Positions 15,325 through 24,525 of a stretch of DNA of 64,000 nt are shown in pieces (position 1 is the first letter of the stretch; each line of letters opens with the position of its first letter). Origin of the DNA: an uncultured Clostridia bacterium (GTDB taxonomy: Bacteria > Bacillota > Clostridia > Christensenellales > Borkfalkiaceae); the NCBI GenBank assembly GCA_947624005.1, contig CANQHV010000002.1:1-64000 (forward strand), given 5' to 3'. The notes beneath the pieces were generated by a model. It did no database searches, was not told the DNA's origin, and saw only the letters and a program-made list of their open reading frames with translations. The translations under genes and the position numbers were made by a program.

Positions 15325-15562
15325 TTGTTCAATTGCTATGTGATTATAACACACAAAAGGCGGCTTTGCAAGTAAAAACGCCGCGCAAATCAAAATTTTC
15401 GCGCGTGGGGCGGTCATTTCGGCGCGATACGCCTTTACGGCTCGCGCATAAAAAAACGTTTTAAAAATTGCGGGTTTTAATTCACAAGCGTATGTAAATT
15501 TAAAACATTTTGTTGAAATTTATATATTTCACACAGTTTTCGTTTTGCTTTAATACAATAAT

Positions 15563-15591
15563 TTGACATTGTTTTTTAATAATACTATAAT
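15563..15591 (+). promoter_or_regulatory. Promoter of the ABC exporter operon
   Basis: TTGACA, 17 bases, TATAAT; the ATG at 15618 follows with AGGAG. The rest of the gap from 15325 holds no recognisable feature. Confidence 0.8.
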
Positions 15592-15617
15592 AAATAACGT
15601 TAATTTCAGGAGTAGCA

Positions 15618-17375
15618 ATGATAAAAACACTGTTAAAAAGCGTAAGGGAATACAAAAAGTCGTCGATTCTGTGTCCGCTTGTTATGATAGGCGAAGCGGC
15701 GATGGAAATAGTAATTCCCTTTATTATGTCGCTTCTGCTTGACGAAATCAGCGTAATACAAAAGGGCGGCGAGGCAGATATATCCAAAATAGCTATTTTC
15801 GGCTCGCTTATGTTTGTCTGCGCGCTGTTTTCGCTTACCTGCGGCGTACTCGGCGGAAAGCTTGCGGCAAAAGCTTCGTCTGGCTTTGCGCACAATCTGC
15901 GCGAGGATATGTATAACAATATCCAAACTTATTCGTTTGCGAATATCGACAATTATTCCACGGCAAGTCTGATTACGAGGATAACGACGGACGTTACCAA
16001 CGTCCAAAACGCCTACCAGATGTGCATAAGAATGCTTGTCCGCGCGCCCATTCTGTTTATTTTCGCCATTATAATGTCGATAATCATCGAACCGATAATG
16101 GGCGGAATTTTTGCGGTTGCGGCGGCTGTTCTCGGCATAATAGTGTTTATCTGTATGTTCCGCGTTACGCCCTTTTTCCGCACTATGTTCAGAAAATACG
16201 ACGACCTTAACGCGGTGGTGCAGGAGGACCTGACGGCTATCCGCGTCGTAAAATCGTATGTGCGCGAAGACCACGAAATCGAAAAAATGCACAAAGCCAC
16301 GCAGGAAGTTTACAATTACTCGGTAAAAGCCGAAAAAGTCCTCACATTTATGATGCCCTGCGTTCAGCTTATAATGTTCGCGACGGTCATTGTTATACTG
16401 CTTGTCGGCTCGAATATGGCGGTCGGAAACATTGTCGGCAACGTAAACTTCAATACTTTGCAGACTTTGATTCAGTACGCAATGCAAATACTTATGGGCG
16501 TAATGATGGTTGCAATGTGCCTGAACTTCATTTCGCTTTCGCGTGGCAGTATGGAGCGTATAACCGAAGTTTTAAACGAAAGAACAACGCTCCCCAAGCC
16601 GAAAGCGCCCGTATACGAGGTTAAAAGCGGCGATATAGAATTTACAAACGTATGCTTTGCGTACTCGCAGAAAAAGGACGTGACGGTACTTAAAAATATC
16701 AATATCTCGATAAAAGCGGGAGAGATGATAGGTATAATCGGCGCGACCGGCTCGGGCAAAACTTCGCTTGTTTCGCTTATCCCGAGGCTTTACGACGTTT
16801 CCGAGGGTAGCGTAAAAGTCGGCGGCGTGGACGTAAGGGACTATAATCTCGACGACCTGCGTACGAAAGTCGCGATGGTTTTGCAGAAGAACGTGCTGTT
16901 TTCGGGAACGGTTGCAGATAATCTGCGTTGGGGCGACGAAAACGCCACCGACGAGGAACTGCGCCTTGCCGCGCGTCAGGCGTGCGCGGAAGAATTTATC
17001 GACGCGCTGCCCGGCGGATTCAATTACGATTTGGGGCAGGGCGGCGTAAACGTTTCGGGCGGTCAGAAACAGCGCCTTTGCATAGCCCGAGCGCTTCTTA
17101 AAAAGCCCAGCGTAATAATCTTCGACGATTCGACCTCCGCGGTCGATACGAAAACGGACGCGTCAATCCGCGAATCTTTAAGGAAATACGCGCCCGAAAC
17201 GACGAAAATCATAATTGCGCAACGTATAGCGTCGGTGCAGGACGCGGATAGAATAATAGTCCTCGACGAGGGCGAGATAACGGGCGTCGGCACCCACGAC
17301 GAACTGATAAAAACCAACGAAATTTACCGCGAGGTATACGAATCTCAGGTTAAAGGAGGCGAAGACGATGAGTAG
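15618..17375 (+). CDS. ABC exporter half-transporter, degenerate-site subunit
   Basis: 585 residues: six transmembrane helices in the first ~320 residues, then a nucleotide-binding domain. Walker A GATGSGKTS is near 375, signature VSGGQKQRL near 478, and Walker B IIFDDSTSAVD near 500. The catalytic glutamate after Walker B is aspartate here (DD rather than DE), which marks the non-hydrolysing site of heterodimeric exporters such as TM287/288 and BmrCD. It overlaps the next gene by 8 bases, and that protein has the normal glutamate, so the two should form one heterodimer in the membrane. The substrate is unknown; drugs, lipids or peptides are all possible. Confidence 0.9.
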   Translation: MIKTLLKSVREYKKSSILCPLVMIGEAAMEIVIPFIMSLLLDEISVIQKGGEADISKIAIFGSLMFVCALFSLTCGVLGGKLAAKASSGFAHNLREDMYNNIQTYSFANIDNYSTASLITRITTDVTNVQNAYQMCIRMLVRAPILFIFAIIMSIIIEPIMGGIFAVAAAVLGIIVFICMFRVTPFFRTMFRKYDDLNAVVQEDLTAIRVVKSYVREDHEIEKMHKATQEVYNYSVKAEKVLTFMMPCVQLIMFATVIVILLVGSNMAVGNIVGNVNFNTLQTLIQYAMQILMGVMMVAMCLNFISLSRGSMERITEVLNERTTLPKPKAPVYEVKSGDIEFTNVCFAYSQKKDVTVLKNINISIKAGEMIGIIGATGSGKTSLVSLIPRLYDVSEGSVKVGGVDVRDYNLDDLRTKVAMVLQKNVLFSGTVADNLRWGDENATDEELRLAARQACAEEFIDALPGGFNYDLGQGGVNVSGGQKQRLCIARALLKKPSVIIFDDSTSAVDTKTDASIRESLRKYAPETTKIIIAQRIASVQDADRIIVLDEGEITGVGTHDELIKTNEIYREVYESQVKGGEDDE

Positions 17376-19290
17376 ACTTCATGTGCCTCAATCAAAGGGC
17401 GGTAAAAGAGCAAAAAACCCTATGCAGACCTTAAAACGCCTTTTGAAACTGACTTTCTCGCGTTATAAAGTCGGCACGGTGTTTATGGTAATCTGCGTAA
17501 TAGTTTCGTCGGTTGCCAACGCGCTCGGTTCCGCTTTGCTCGCCCCTATAGTCGCCGAGCTTGCGACGCTTTCGCCCGATATGGACGTAATATACAGGTA
17601 TATCGCAATGATAGGCGCGATTTACCTTGCGGGCGCGCTGTGTTCGTTTGCGTATAACCGTATTATGATGTACATTGCGCAAGGCACCCTGAAAAACCTC
17701 CGCGACGATATGTTCGGCAAAATGCAGAAGTTGCCTTTGATGTATTTCGATACGCACACCCACGGCGATTTGATGAGCTGTTACACCAACGACGTGGATA
17801 CAATGCGCCAGCTTTTATCGCAGACCATACCTCAACTTGTGTCGTCTGCGGTTACGGTCGTTGCCATCTTCGTTATGATGGTTATATACAGCTTTACGCT
17901 TACGGTTGTGATTCTTGCAATGCTTGTGCTTATGATAAGCGTTATAAAGGTAGTGGGCAGTAAATCGGCGAAATATTTTTTAAATCAGCAGATTGCGCTC
18001 GGTAAACTCAACGGATATGTCGAGGAAATGACCGAGGGTCAGAAAGTAATAAAGGTATTCTGCCACGAACAGAAAGCCCGCGAACAATTCAAAGTTCTTA
18101 ACGACGAACTCAACGACACAAGCTGTAAGGCGAACGCCAACGCGTTTATTCTCGGTCCGATAAACAATAACCTCGGATACGTTCAATATATCCTCGTTGC
18201 GATTGTCGGACTTTTAGTAATACTTCTTTCGGACACTATGACCCCGTTGCTTTCGATATACATTACGGCAAACGGAGCCACAACCCCCGCAGTGGAGAAA
18301 GCCGCAATTCCCGTCGCGGCGGGTATGCTTGTTTCGTTTATCTCGTTTGCGCGGCAGTTCAATATGCCCATAAATCAGGTTACAATGCAGTTCAACGCCA
18401 TAGTTATGGCGCTCGGCGGCGCGGAAAGAATATTCGAAATGGTGGATACCGCGCCCGAAGACGCGGGCGGCGACATAACGCTTACCTACGGCGAAAACGT
18501 CGAGGGGCAGTGGGCGTGGAAAAAGCCCGTGGAAGGCGGCTTCGAATATATTCCGTTGAGGGGCGATATACGCTTCAACGACGTCGTTTTCGGTTACACC
18601 CCCGAAAAAGTAATTTTAAAGAACATTTCGCTGTACGCCAAACCCGGTCAGAAAATCGCGTTCGTGGGTTCGACGGGCGCGGGCAAAACGACTATCACGA
18701 ACCTTATCAACCGCTTTTACGATATACAGTCGGGTTCGATTACTTACGACGGGCTTGACATAAAAAGCATCAATAAGGACGATTTGCGCCGCAGTCTGGG
18801 CGTAGTATTGCAGGATACGCACCTTTTCACGGGTACGGTTATGGACAATATACGCTACGGCAGACTTAACGCCACGGACGAAGAATGCGTCAGCGCGGCG
18901 AAGCTTGCAAACGCCGATTTCTTCATAACCCACCTGCCCGACGGGTACCAGACGGTCATAAAAGGCGACGGCGCCAACCTTTCGCAGGGGCAGAGGCAGT
19001 TGCTTGCAATCGCCCGCGCGATGGTTTCGCAGTGTCCCGTGCTTATTTTGGACGAAGCTACTTCGTCAATCGACACAAGGACGGAAAAATTAATCGAGCA
19101 GGGTATGGATAAACTTATGGAGGGCAGAACGGTTTTCGTAATCGCCCACAGGCTTTCGACGGTCAGAAACAGTCAAGCCATAATGGTTCTCGAACACGGC
19201 GAAATTATCGAGCGCGGCAATCACGACCAGCTTATCGCGCAGAAAGGCAAGTATTATCAGCTTTACACGGGCGCGTTCGAACTCGAATAA
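17368..19290 (+). CDS. ABC exporter half-transporter, catalytic subunit
   Basis: 640 residues with an N-terminal six-helix membrane domain and a C-terminal ATPase: Walker A GSTGAGKTT near 433, signature LSQGQRQLL near 540, Walker B LILDEATSSID near 558 with the catalytic glutamate, and the switch IAHRLSTVRN. An extra segment of about 60 residues between the membrane and ATPase parts (about 365-410, WAWKKPVEGGFEYIPLRG) is typical of the larger partner in these pairs. It overlaps the preceding degenerate partner, giving coupled translation. Exporter of unknown substrate. Confidence 0.9.
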   Translation: MSRLHVPQSKGGKRAKNPMQTLKRLLKLTFSRYKVGTVFMVICVIVSSVANALGSALLAPIVAELATLSPDMDVIYRYIAMIGAIYLAGALCSFAYNRIMMYIAQGTLKNLRDDMFGKMQKLPLMYFDTHTHGDLMSCYTNDVDTMRQLLSQTIPQLVSSAVTVVAIFVMMVIYSFTLTVVILAMLVLMISVIKVVGSKSAKYFLNQQIALGKLNGYVEEMTEGQKVIKVFCHEQKAREQFKVLNDELNDTSCKANANAFILGPINNNLGYVQYILVAIVGLLVILLSDTMTPLLSIYITANGATTPAVEKAAIPVAAGMLVSFISFARQFNMPINQVTMQFNAIVMALGGAERIFEMVDTAPEDAGGDITLTYGENVEGQWAWKKPVEGGFEYIPLRGDIRFNDVVFGYTPEKVILKNISLYAKPGQKIAFVGSTGAGKTTITNLINRFYDIQSGSITYDGLDIKSINKDDLRRSLGVVLQDTHLFTGTVMDNIRYGRLNATDEECVSAAKLANADFFITHLPDGYQTVIKGDGANLSQGQRQLLAIARAMVSQCPVLILDEATSSIDTRTEKLIEQGMDKLMEGRTVFVIAHRLSTVRNSQAIMVLEHGEIIERGNHDQLIAQKGKYYQLYTGAFELE

Positions 19291-19367
19291 ATCTTGCAAA
19301 GCTTATAAAGGAATAGTACAAACAGTCGAAAACATACACTATTTTGTCGGAAACGGAGGAATAGCGT

Positions 19368-20072
19368 ATGTTTTTTGATTTACTCGGCGTACTTTTTTCG
19401 AAGATATTTCTTTTTACGGGGATGGTTCAGCAAAAAGGAACTTTCCCCAAACCGCTTTCGCCCGAAGAAGAGAAAAAATATCTCGAACTTTCGCGTGCGG
19501 GCGACGTCGAAGCCAAAAATATTCTTATAAGGCACAATATGCGCCTTGTCGCGCACATAGTAAAAAAATATGCGGGCGCGGCGGAAACGGACGATTTGAT
19601 TTCGGTCGGCTCGATAGGGCTTATCAAGGCGATAAACACCTACCGCGACGGCAAAGGCACGCAGTTGGCGACTTATACCGCACGCTGTATCGAAAACGAA
19701 ATTTTAATGCTTCTGCGCTCGGGCAAGAAGCATAAAAACAACGTTTCGCTGACCGACCCCGTTGGAACGGATAAGGACGGCAACGAGCTTACGCTTATAG
19801 ACCTGCTTGCGGAAAAGGAGGACAGCGTATTTTCGCAGGTCGAAAAAAGTATTCAGAAAGAAAAATTCGTAAAACTTCTGAAAAGCTTTCTGACCGAGCG
19901 CGAATTTACCATTCTTTCGTTGCGGTACGGGCTTGAAGACGGCGCGGCGCTTCCGCAGCGCGAAGTCGCGAAAAAATTGGGCATTTCGCGGAGTTATATT
20001 TCGCGCATAGAAAAGCGCGCAATCGAGCGCGCGCGCGAAAATCTCGATAAAAACGATTTCTTTACCGATTAG
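19368..20072 (+). CDS. sigK: Sporulation sigma factor SigK
   Basis: The 234-residue sigma-70 family protein closely follows SigK: PLSPEEEKKYLEL, RHNMRLVAHIVKKYAG, DDLISVGSIGLIKAI and TYTARCIENEILM in regions 1.2-2.4, and GISRSYISRIEKRA in the region 4 helix-turn-helix. SigK directs late mother-cell transcription (coat and cortex genes) in endospore formers. The hydrophobic N-terminus (FFDLLGVLFSKIFLF) resembles the membrane-anchoring pro-sequence removed by SpoIVFB. The gene is continuous, with no skin-type insertion. AACGGAGGAAT precedes the ATG. It strongly implies a sporulating host. Confidence 0.93.
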   Translation: MFFDLLGVLFSKIFLFTGMVQQKGTFPKPLSPEEEKKYLELSRAGDVEAKNILIRHNMRLVAHIVKKYAGAAETDDLISVGSIGLIKAINTYRDGKGTQLATYTARCIENEILMLLRSGKKHKNNVSLTDPVGTDKDGNELTLIDLLAEKEDSVFSQVEKSIQKEKFVKLLKSFLTEREFTILSLRYGLEDGAALPQREVAKKLGISRSYISRIEKRAIERARENLDKNDFFTD

Positions 20073-20073
20073 C

Positions 20074-20102
20074 TTGACACTTTTCCGCCGTTATGGTAAT
20101 AT
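20074..20102 (+). promoter_or_regulatory. tyrS promoter
   Basis: TTGACA, 17 bases, TAATAT, immediately after the sigK stop. The roughly 15-base leader before the tyrS ribosome site leaves no room for a T-box. Confidence 0.7.
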
Positions 20103-20122
20103 TTAACGACGAGGAGTAAAAA

Positions 20123-21319
20123 ATGGCAAACGCTGAAATGACGATATACGACGAACTCAAAGAGCGCGGATTAATCGCACAAGTGACCGACGAAGAAGAA
20201 ATTAAACAACTTATAAACGGGGGCGGGGCGCGCTTTTATATAGGTTTCGACCCTACGGCGGACAGTCTGCACGTCGGACATTTTATGGCGCTTTGCCTTA
20301 TGAAAAGATTGCAGATGGCGGGCAATAAACCCGTCGTATTGCTCGGCGGCGGCACGGGGTACATAGGCGACCCGTCGGGAAGGACGGATATGCGCTCGAT
20401 GCTTACTCCCGAAACCATACGCCATAATTGCGAGTGCTTCAAAAAGCAGATGGAGAGGTTTATCGAGTTCGGCGACGACAAGGCGATAATAGTAAACAAC
20501 GCCGATTGGCTGTTGAAACTCAACTATATCGAACTACTGCGCGACGTCGGGGCATGCTTTTCCGTAAACAATATGTTGCGCGCCGAATGTTATAAACAGC
20601 GTATGGAGAAAGGGCTTTCTTTCCTTGAATTCAATTATATGATTATGCAGTCGTACGACTTCTGGTATCTGAACGAAAAGTACGGTTGCAATATGCAGTT
20701 CGGCGGCGACGACCAGTGGAGCAATATGCTTGCGGGAACCGAACTTATACGCAAAAAGACGGGTCGCGACGCGTACGCAATGACCATAACCCTGCTTTTG
20801 AACAGCGAGGGCAAAAAAATGGGCAAAACGGCGAAAGGCGCGGTATGGCTGGACGAAAACAAAACTTCGCCCTACGATTTTTACCAGTATTGGCGGAACG
20901 TGGACGATGCGGACGTAATGAAATGCCTTAAAATGCTTACCTTTATCCCTGTTTCCGAACTCCGCGAAATGGAAAAGTGGGGGGCGGAAAGGATAAACGA
21001 AAAGAAAGAAATTCTCGCGTTCGAACTTACCAAACTCGTTCACGGCGACGACAAGGCGGCACTTGCCAAATCGCAGGCAAAGGCGGCGTTCGGCGGCGGC
21101 GGCGACCTCCCCGAAAAACATATTTCGGTTGAAGTAAAAACGATAATTCCCGTGCTTGTCGCGGCGGGCGTATGCGCTTCGAACGGCGAGGCGCGCCGAC
21201 TTATTCAGCAGGGCGGCGTGTCGCTTAACGACGAAAAGGTGACGGATATCAACTTGCCCGTTGCGGACGGCGACGTCGTTCATAAGGGCAAAAAGGTGCA
21301 TATAAAAGTAAGATTCTGA
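20123..21319 (+). CDS. tyrS: Tyrosyl-tRNA synthetase
   Basis: Charges tRNA-Tyr. The 398-residue class I synthetase has the HIGH-type motif HVGH near residue 49 and the KMSKS-type motif KMGKT near 231. The tyrosine-binding region is GGDDQWSNM, and a C-terminal S4 RNA-binding domain occupies about 335-398 ([16 protein letters not shown]). Length and domain order are normal. GAGGAGT precedes the ATG. Expression should be constitutive from the promoter in the sigK-tyrS gap, with a hairpin terminator directly after the stop. Confidence 0.97.
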   Translation: MANAEMTIYDELKERGLIAQVTDEEEIKQLINGGGARFYIGFDPTADSLHVGHFMALCLMKRLQMAGNKPVVLLGGGTGYIGDPSGRTDMRSMLTPETIRHNCECFKKQMERFIEFGDDKAIIVNNADWLLKLNYIELLRDVGACFSVNNMLRAECYKQRMEKGLSFLEFNYMIMQSYDFWYLNEKYGCNMQFGGDDQWSNMLAGTELIRKKTGRDAYAMTITLLLNSEGKKMGKTAKGAVWLDENKTSPYDFYQYWRNVDDADVMKCLKMLTFIPVSELREMEKWGAERINEKKEILAFELTKLVHGDDKAALAKSQAKAAFGGGGDLPEKHISVEVKTIIPVLVAAGVCASNGEARRLIQQGGVSLNDEKVTDINLPVADGDVVHKGKKVHIKVRF

Positions 21320-21321
21320 AA

Positions 21322-21345
21322 AAATGCGGCATATATGCCGCATTT
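21322..21345 (+). terminator. Hairpin after tyrS
   Basis: AAATGCGGCAT pairs with ATGCCGCATTT. A weak T-rich tail (TTTATCTGTT) follows. The next gene's start lies 8 bases beyond. Confidence 0.6.
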
Positions 21346-21352
21346 ATCTGTT

Positions 21353-21982
21353 ATGGAAAAATTTTTATCGTTAAAAGGCGAATACGTTTCGACCAAAATA
21401 ATAGAAAAGTCGCGGTTTATTACTACCTCGCGCCATATTTCCGACGAACGGGAAGCGCGCGCGTTTATAGACGGAATACGCGCAAAGTATATAGACGCAA
21501 CCCATAACTGCTACGCGTATATCTGCGACAGAACGGGCAATTTTCTTCGGTTTTCCGACGACGGCGAACCGCAGGGCACCGCGGGTATGCCTATGCTCGA
21601 AGTGCTTAAAACAAGGCGCATTTTCGAGGCGGCGGTGGTAGTGACCCGCTATTTCGGCGGTATAAAACTCGGCGCGGGCGGGCTTGTAAGGGCCTATTCG
21701 GGGTGCGTTGCCGAAAACCTCGACGGCGCGCAAAAAGCGGTGTATGCGCCCTGCGTCGAAAGCGAATATACCGTCGATTACCCGTCGGCGGACGTCGCGC
21801 TTCGTTATTTTTCCGATAACGGTTGCCGCGTGATTTCAAGCGATTATCAGGCGGCGGTAACTTTTTTGTCCGCGGTGGAAAAAGAGCGCGAAGTAGCGTT
21901 CAACGCGGGGCTTATAAACGCGCTTAACGGTAAAGTCAAAATAGTCCGCAAAAGAGAATATTTCTTTCCGTTCGATATCTGA
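21353..21982 (+). CDS. yigZ: YigZ/IMPACT family protein
   Basis: The 209-residue product has the UPF0029 N-terminal domain (KSRFITTSRHISDEREARAFI, THNCYAYICD, FSDDGEPQGTAGMPML, VVVTRYFGGIKLGAGGLVRAYSG) and the DUF1949 C-terminal ferredoxin-like domain (about 140-205). Homologues of yeast IMPACT/Gcn1-type regulators; the bacterial role is not firmly defined, with translation-linked functions proposed. The ATG at 21353 is preferred over 21335, which lies inside the tyrS terminator hairpin. Neither has a convincing ribosome site. Confidence 0.88.
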   Translation: MEKFLSLKGEYVSTKIIEKSRFITTSRHISDEREARAFIDGIRAKYIDATHNCYAYICDRTGNFLRFSDDGEPQGTAGMPMLEVLKTRRIFEAAVVVTRYFGGIKLGAGGLVRAYSGCVAENLDGAQKAVYAPCVESEYTVDYPSADVALRYFSDNGCRVISSDYQAAVTFLSAVEKEREVAFNAGLINALNGKVKIVRKREYFFPFDI

Positions 21983-22055
21983 AAGGGTAAAAATTTTAAA
22001 AACCGCGCATATATCCTTATAATTGCGCGCATAACGGCGAAAAAAATAAAATTAA

Positions 22056-22083
22056 GCGGCGGGCGCAATCTTGCGCCCGCCGC
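22056..22083. terminator. Bidirectional terminator between yigZ and ilvE
   Basis: GCGGCGGGCGC pairs with GCGCCCGCCGC. T-rich tails occur on both strands (GGTTTTTCTATT to the right, TTAATTTTATTTTTTT to the left), serving the two convergent genes. Confidence 0.85.
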
Positions 22084-22096
22084 CGCGGTTTTTCTA

Positions 22097-23119
22097 TTAT
22101 TTTATTTCTCTTATCCAGCCCTCGGGAGCTTCGATTCTGCCCATCTGAATACCCGTAAGCGTATCGTAAAGTTTTTTGGTTATCTTGCCCATTTCGTTCA
22201 TTCCCGACGGGAAACATATTTCTTTGCCGTGGTCGTTGATTTTTCCGACGGGCGAAATAACCGCCGCAGTGCCGCAAAGTCCGCATTCAGCGAAGTCCTT
22301 GACTTCCGAAAATTTAACGGGTCTGTGTTCTACCGTAAGTCCCAGATATTTTTCTGCGACGTAGCAGAGCGAACGGCGGGTGATGGAGGGAAGAATACTG
22401 TCCGACTTCGGGGTGACGATTTTACCGTCCTTTGTTACGAACAAAAAGTTTGCGCCGCCCGTTTCCTCGACGTATGTTCTTGTGCCGGGGTCGAGGTACA
22501 TATTTTCGTCGAAACCCTTTTCGTGCGCGTCAACTATGGCGTGAAGGCTCATCGCATAGTTAAGCCCCGCCTTTATGTGACCCGTGCCGTGGGGCGCGGC
22601 TCTGTCGAAGTCGCTTACGCGTATGGTAAGGGGCTTAACGCCGCCCTTGAAATACGGTCCTACGGGGGTTGCGAACATTCTGAACTGGTATTCCTGCGCG
22701 GGTTTTACGCCGATAACAGCGGAAGAACCGAACATATAGGGGCGGATATAAAGCGTTGCGCCGCTGCCGTAAGGCGGCACGTAGTCGCGGTTTGCGGCGA
22801 CAACCTTATCGACGGCTTCCAAAAATCTTTCTTTCGGGAACACGGGCATTTCAAGCCTTTTTGCCGATTCCGTCATTCTTTCCGCGTTCAGGTCGGGACG
22901 GAAAGTCACAATTTTTCCGTGTTCGGTCGTATAGGCTTTAAGCCCCTCGAACGCCGTCTGCGCGTATTGAAGAACGCCCGCGCATTCGGTAAGCGTAATT
23001 TGGTCGTTATCGGTCATAGCGCCGTCGTCCCACTTGCCGTCTTTGAAATTCGAAACGTATCTTAGGGGCGTTTTTATATAGCCGAAGCCCAAATTGCCCC
23101 AATCGAGATTAGCTGACAT
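22097..23119 (-). CDS. ilvE: Branched-chain amino acid aminotransferase
   Basis: Catalyses the last step of valine, leucine and isoleucine synthesis (or the first of breakdown) with pyridoxal phosphate. The 340-residue fold-type IV enzyme shows the PLP lysine in HIKAGLNYA, the YVEETGGANFLFV motif, and the C-terminal CGTAAVISPVG phosphate-binding loop. Start MSANLDWGN (ATG 23119) is set by GAAGGTAAGACTT upstream; a longer reading overlaps the promoter. It is a single-gene unit, divergent from recX, with its own promoter and terminator. Confidence 0.95.
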   Translation of the reverse strand: MSANLDWGNLGFGYIKTPLRYVSNFKDGKWDDGAMTDNDQITLTECAGVLQYAQTAFEGLKAYTTEHGKIVTFRPDLNAERMTESAKRLEMPVFPKERFLEAVDKVVAANRDYVPPYGSGATLYIRPYMFGSSAVIGVKPAQEYQFRMFATPVGPYFKGGVKPLTIRVSDFDRAAPHGTGHIKAGLNYAMSLHAIVDAHEKGFDENMYLDPGTRTYVEETGGANFLFVTKDGKIVTPKSDSILPSITRRSLCYVAEKYLGLTVEHRPVKFSEVKDFAECGLCGTAAVISPVGKINDHGKEICFPSGMNEMGKITKKLYDTLTGIQMGRIEAPEGWIREIK

Positions 23120-23152
23120 AAGTCTTACCTTCGTTAAATTATTTTCAAAACA

Positions 23153-23181
23153 ATTATACAACTGTAAAAAAGCGTTGTCAA
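23153..23181 (-). promoter_or_regulatory. ilvE promoter
   Basis: On the minus strand TTGACA (23181-23176), 17 bases, TATAAT (23158-23153). Confidence 0.8.
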
Positions 23182-23189
23182 ACGCTCGA

Positions 23190-23218
23190 TTGACAAATTT
23201 GATAAGCAATGTTAAAAT
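23190..23218 (+). promoter_or_regulatory. recX-birA-nnr promoter
   Basis: TTGACA, 17 bases, TAAAAT, back to back with the ilvE promoter. Confidence 0.75.
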
Positions 23219-23235
23219 ATTTCGTAAGGTGGAGT

Positions 23236-23853
23236 ATGTCCGAAATAACGTCTATCGAACCGCAGAAAAAAGATAAACAACGCTGTAACGTATATGTGGA
23301 CGGCAGGTTTTATTGCGGCATAAAACTCGAAGTGGCGATAAAATACCGCTTGAAAGCGGGTATGCAGATAAGTAAAAGCGAGCTTGATAAAATTCAGCTC
23401 GAAACCGAAAAAAGTCAGGCGCTCGACAAGGCGATGACCCACCTTTCCGCGTCTATGAAAACCCGCAGACAAATACGCGATTTTCTTGCGAAAAAAGGAT
23501 ATACCGACGCCGTTTCGGATTATGTAATAGAAAAACTCGAATACTACGGCTTTTGCAACGACGAGGAGTATTGCCGCGCCTACGTCAAACAAACGACAAA
23601 TAAAGGCAAGCGCGCGATAGAAGCCGACCTTTTAAGGCGGGGTGCGGACCCGCAGGCGATAAGGCTCGCCCTCGACGGAACGGAAGAGGACCCCAAGGCG
23701 GCGCGCGCCGTACTCGAAAAATATATGCGCGGCAAGCCTTTCGACAAGACGAATATTTATAAGGGCTTTAAATACCTGCTGTCCAAAGGCTTCGGTTACG
23801 ACACGGCAAAGGCGGCGGTGGATTCACTCGGTGACGGCGATGAAGATTTATAA
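23236..23853 (+). CDS. recX: Regulatory protein RecX
   Basis: RecX binds RecA filaments and limits recombination. The 205-residue protein has three-helix repeats typical of the family (ALDKAMTHLSASMKTRRQIRDFL, YVIEKLEYYGFCNDEEYC, KYLLSKGFGYDTAKAAV), preceded by a basic N-terminal segment. ATG 23236 follows AAGGTGGAG. It is not next to recA here. It leads a tight operon with birA (14-base overlap) and nnr. Confidence 0.88.
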   Translation: MSEITSIEPQKKDKQRCNVYVDGRFYCGIKLEVAIKYRLKAGMQISKSELDKIQLETEKSQALDKAMTHLSASMKTRRQIRDFLAKKGYTDAVSDYVIEKLEYYGFCNDEEYCRAYVKQTTNKGKRAIEADLLRRGADPQAIRLALDGTEEDPKAARAVLEKYMRGKPFDKTNIYKGFKYLLSKGFGYDTAKAAVDSLGDGDEDL

Positions 23854-24523
23854 TCTGAAAACAACCGATTCCACAAACGCGTTTTTAAAGCGCGTGGACG
23901 ACGGCGATGACGCGATAGCCGTCGCGGAAACGCAGACCGACGGCAAGGGCACCAAAAACAGAAGCTTTTCGTCCGAACGCGGCGGGCTTTATATCTCGGT
24001 AATGTGCCATTATACGGGGTTTGCCGCCGCAAACGCCTTTAAAATTATGGTCAATTCGTGCGTGGCTGTGTGCAGAACGCTTGAAAAATTCGGCATAAAG
24101 CCCGTAATACGTTGGGCGAACGACGTGCTTGCGGGCGGTAAAAAAATCAGCGGCACGCTAATTGAAAACAGCTTTTCGGGAAACGGAATCGTGCGCTCGA
24201 TAGTGGGGATAGGTCTGAACGTAAACAACGCGCTACCGCCCGAACTTTGCGATATCGCCACGACAATGCGCCTCGAACTCGGCGCAAAACAAGACCTGAA
24301 ATCCGTAACGGACGAGCTTGTTTCAAATCTCGGCAAGCAATTTGAAATAGCCGATTACCGCGGGTATATGCCGTGGCTCGGCGGGGAAGTTACAATAAAA
24401 ACGCAGGACGGGGAAAAAACCTGTACCGCGCTCGACGTTTCGGCGGACGGCGCGCTTGTTTGCAAAACGTCCAACGGAAAAATACGCAATATCAGCTCGG
24501 GTGAGGTTTCTTTAAGGTTCTGA
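23840..24523 (+). CDS. birA: Biotin-[acetyl-CoA carboxylase] ligase
   Basis: Attaches biotin to biotin carboxyl carrier proteins using ATP. 227 residues: biotinyl-AMP-binding motif TQTDGKGTKNRSFSS, then VIRWANDVLAGGKKISG (KWPND-type with the catalytic lysine), VGIGLNVNN, and a short C-terminal SH3-like domain. It lacks the N-terminal DNA-binding domain of bifunctional BirA, so it should not act as a repressor. It overlaps the end of recX by 14 bases. Confidence 0.92.
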   Translation: MKIYNLKTTDSTNAFLKRVDDGDDAIAVAETQTDGKGTKNRSFSSERGGLYISVMCHYTGFAAANAFKIMVNSCVAVCRTLEKFGIKPVIRWANDVLAGGKKISGTLIENSFSGNGIVRSIVGIGLNVNNALPPELCDIATTMRLELGAKQDLKSVTDELVSNLGKQFEIADYRGYMPWLGGEVTIKTQDGEKTCTALDVSADGALVCKTSNGKIRNISSGEVSLRF

Positions 24524-24525
24524 AT

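Noticed and set aside
19368..20072. sigK interrupted by a skin-like element
   Set aside because: The frame is continuous from the pro-sequence to region 4.
20073..20122. T-box leader for tyrS
   Set aside because: Only 50 bases separate sigK and tyrS, filled by a promoter and ribosome site.
22229..23065. A 278-codon plus-strand frame opposite ilvE
   Set aside because: Antisense shadow of a well-supported aminotransferase; no ribosome site or recognisable motifs.
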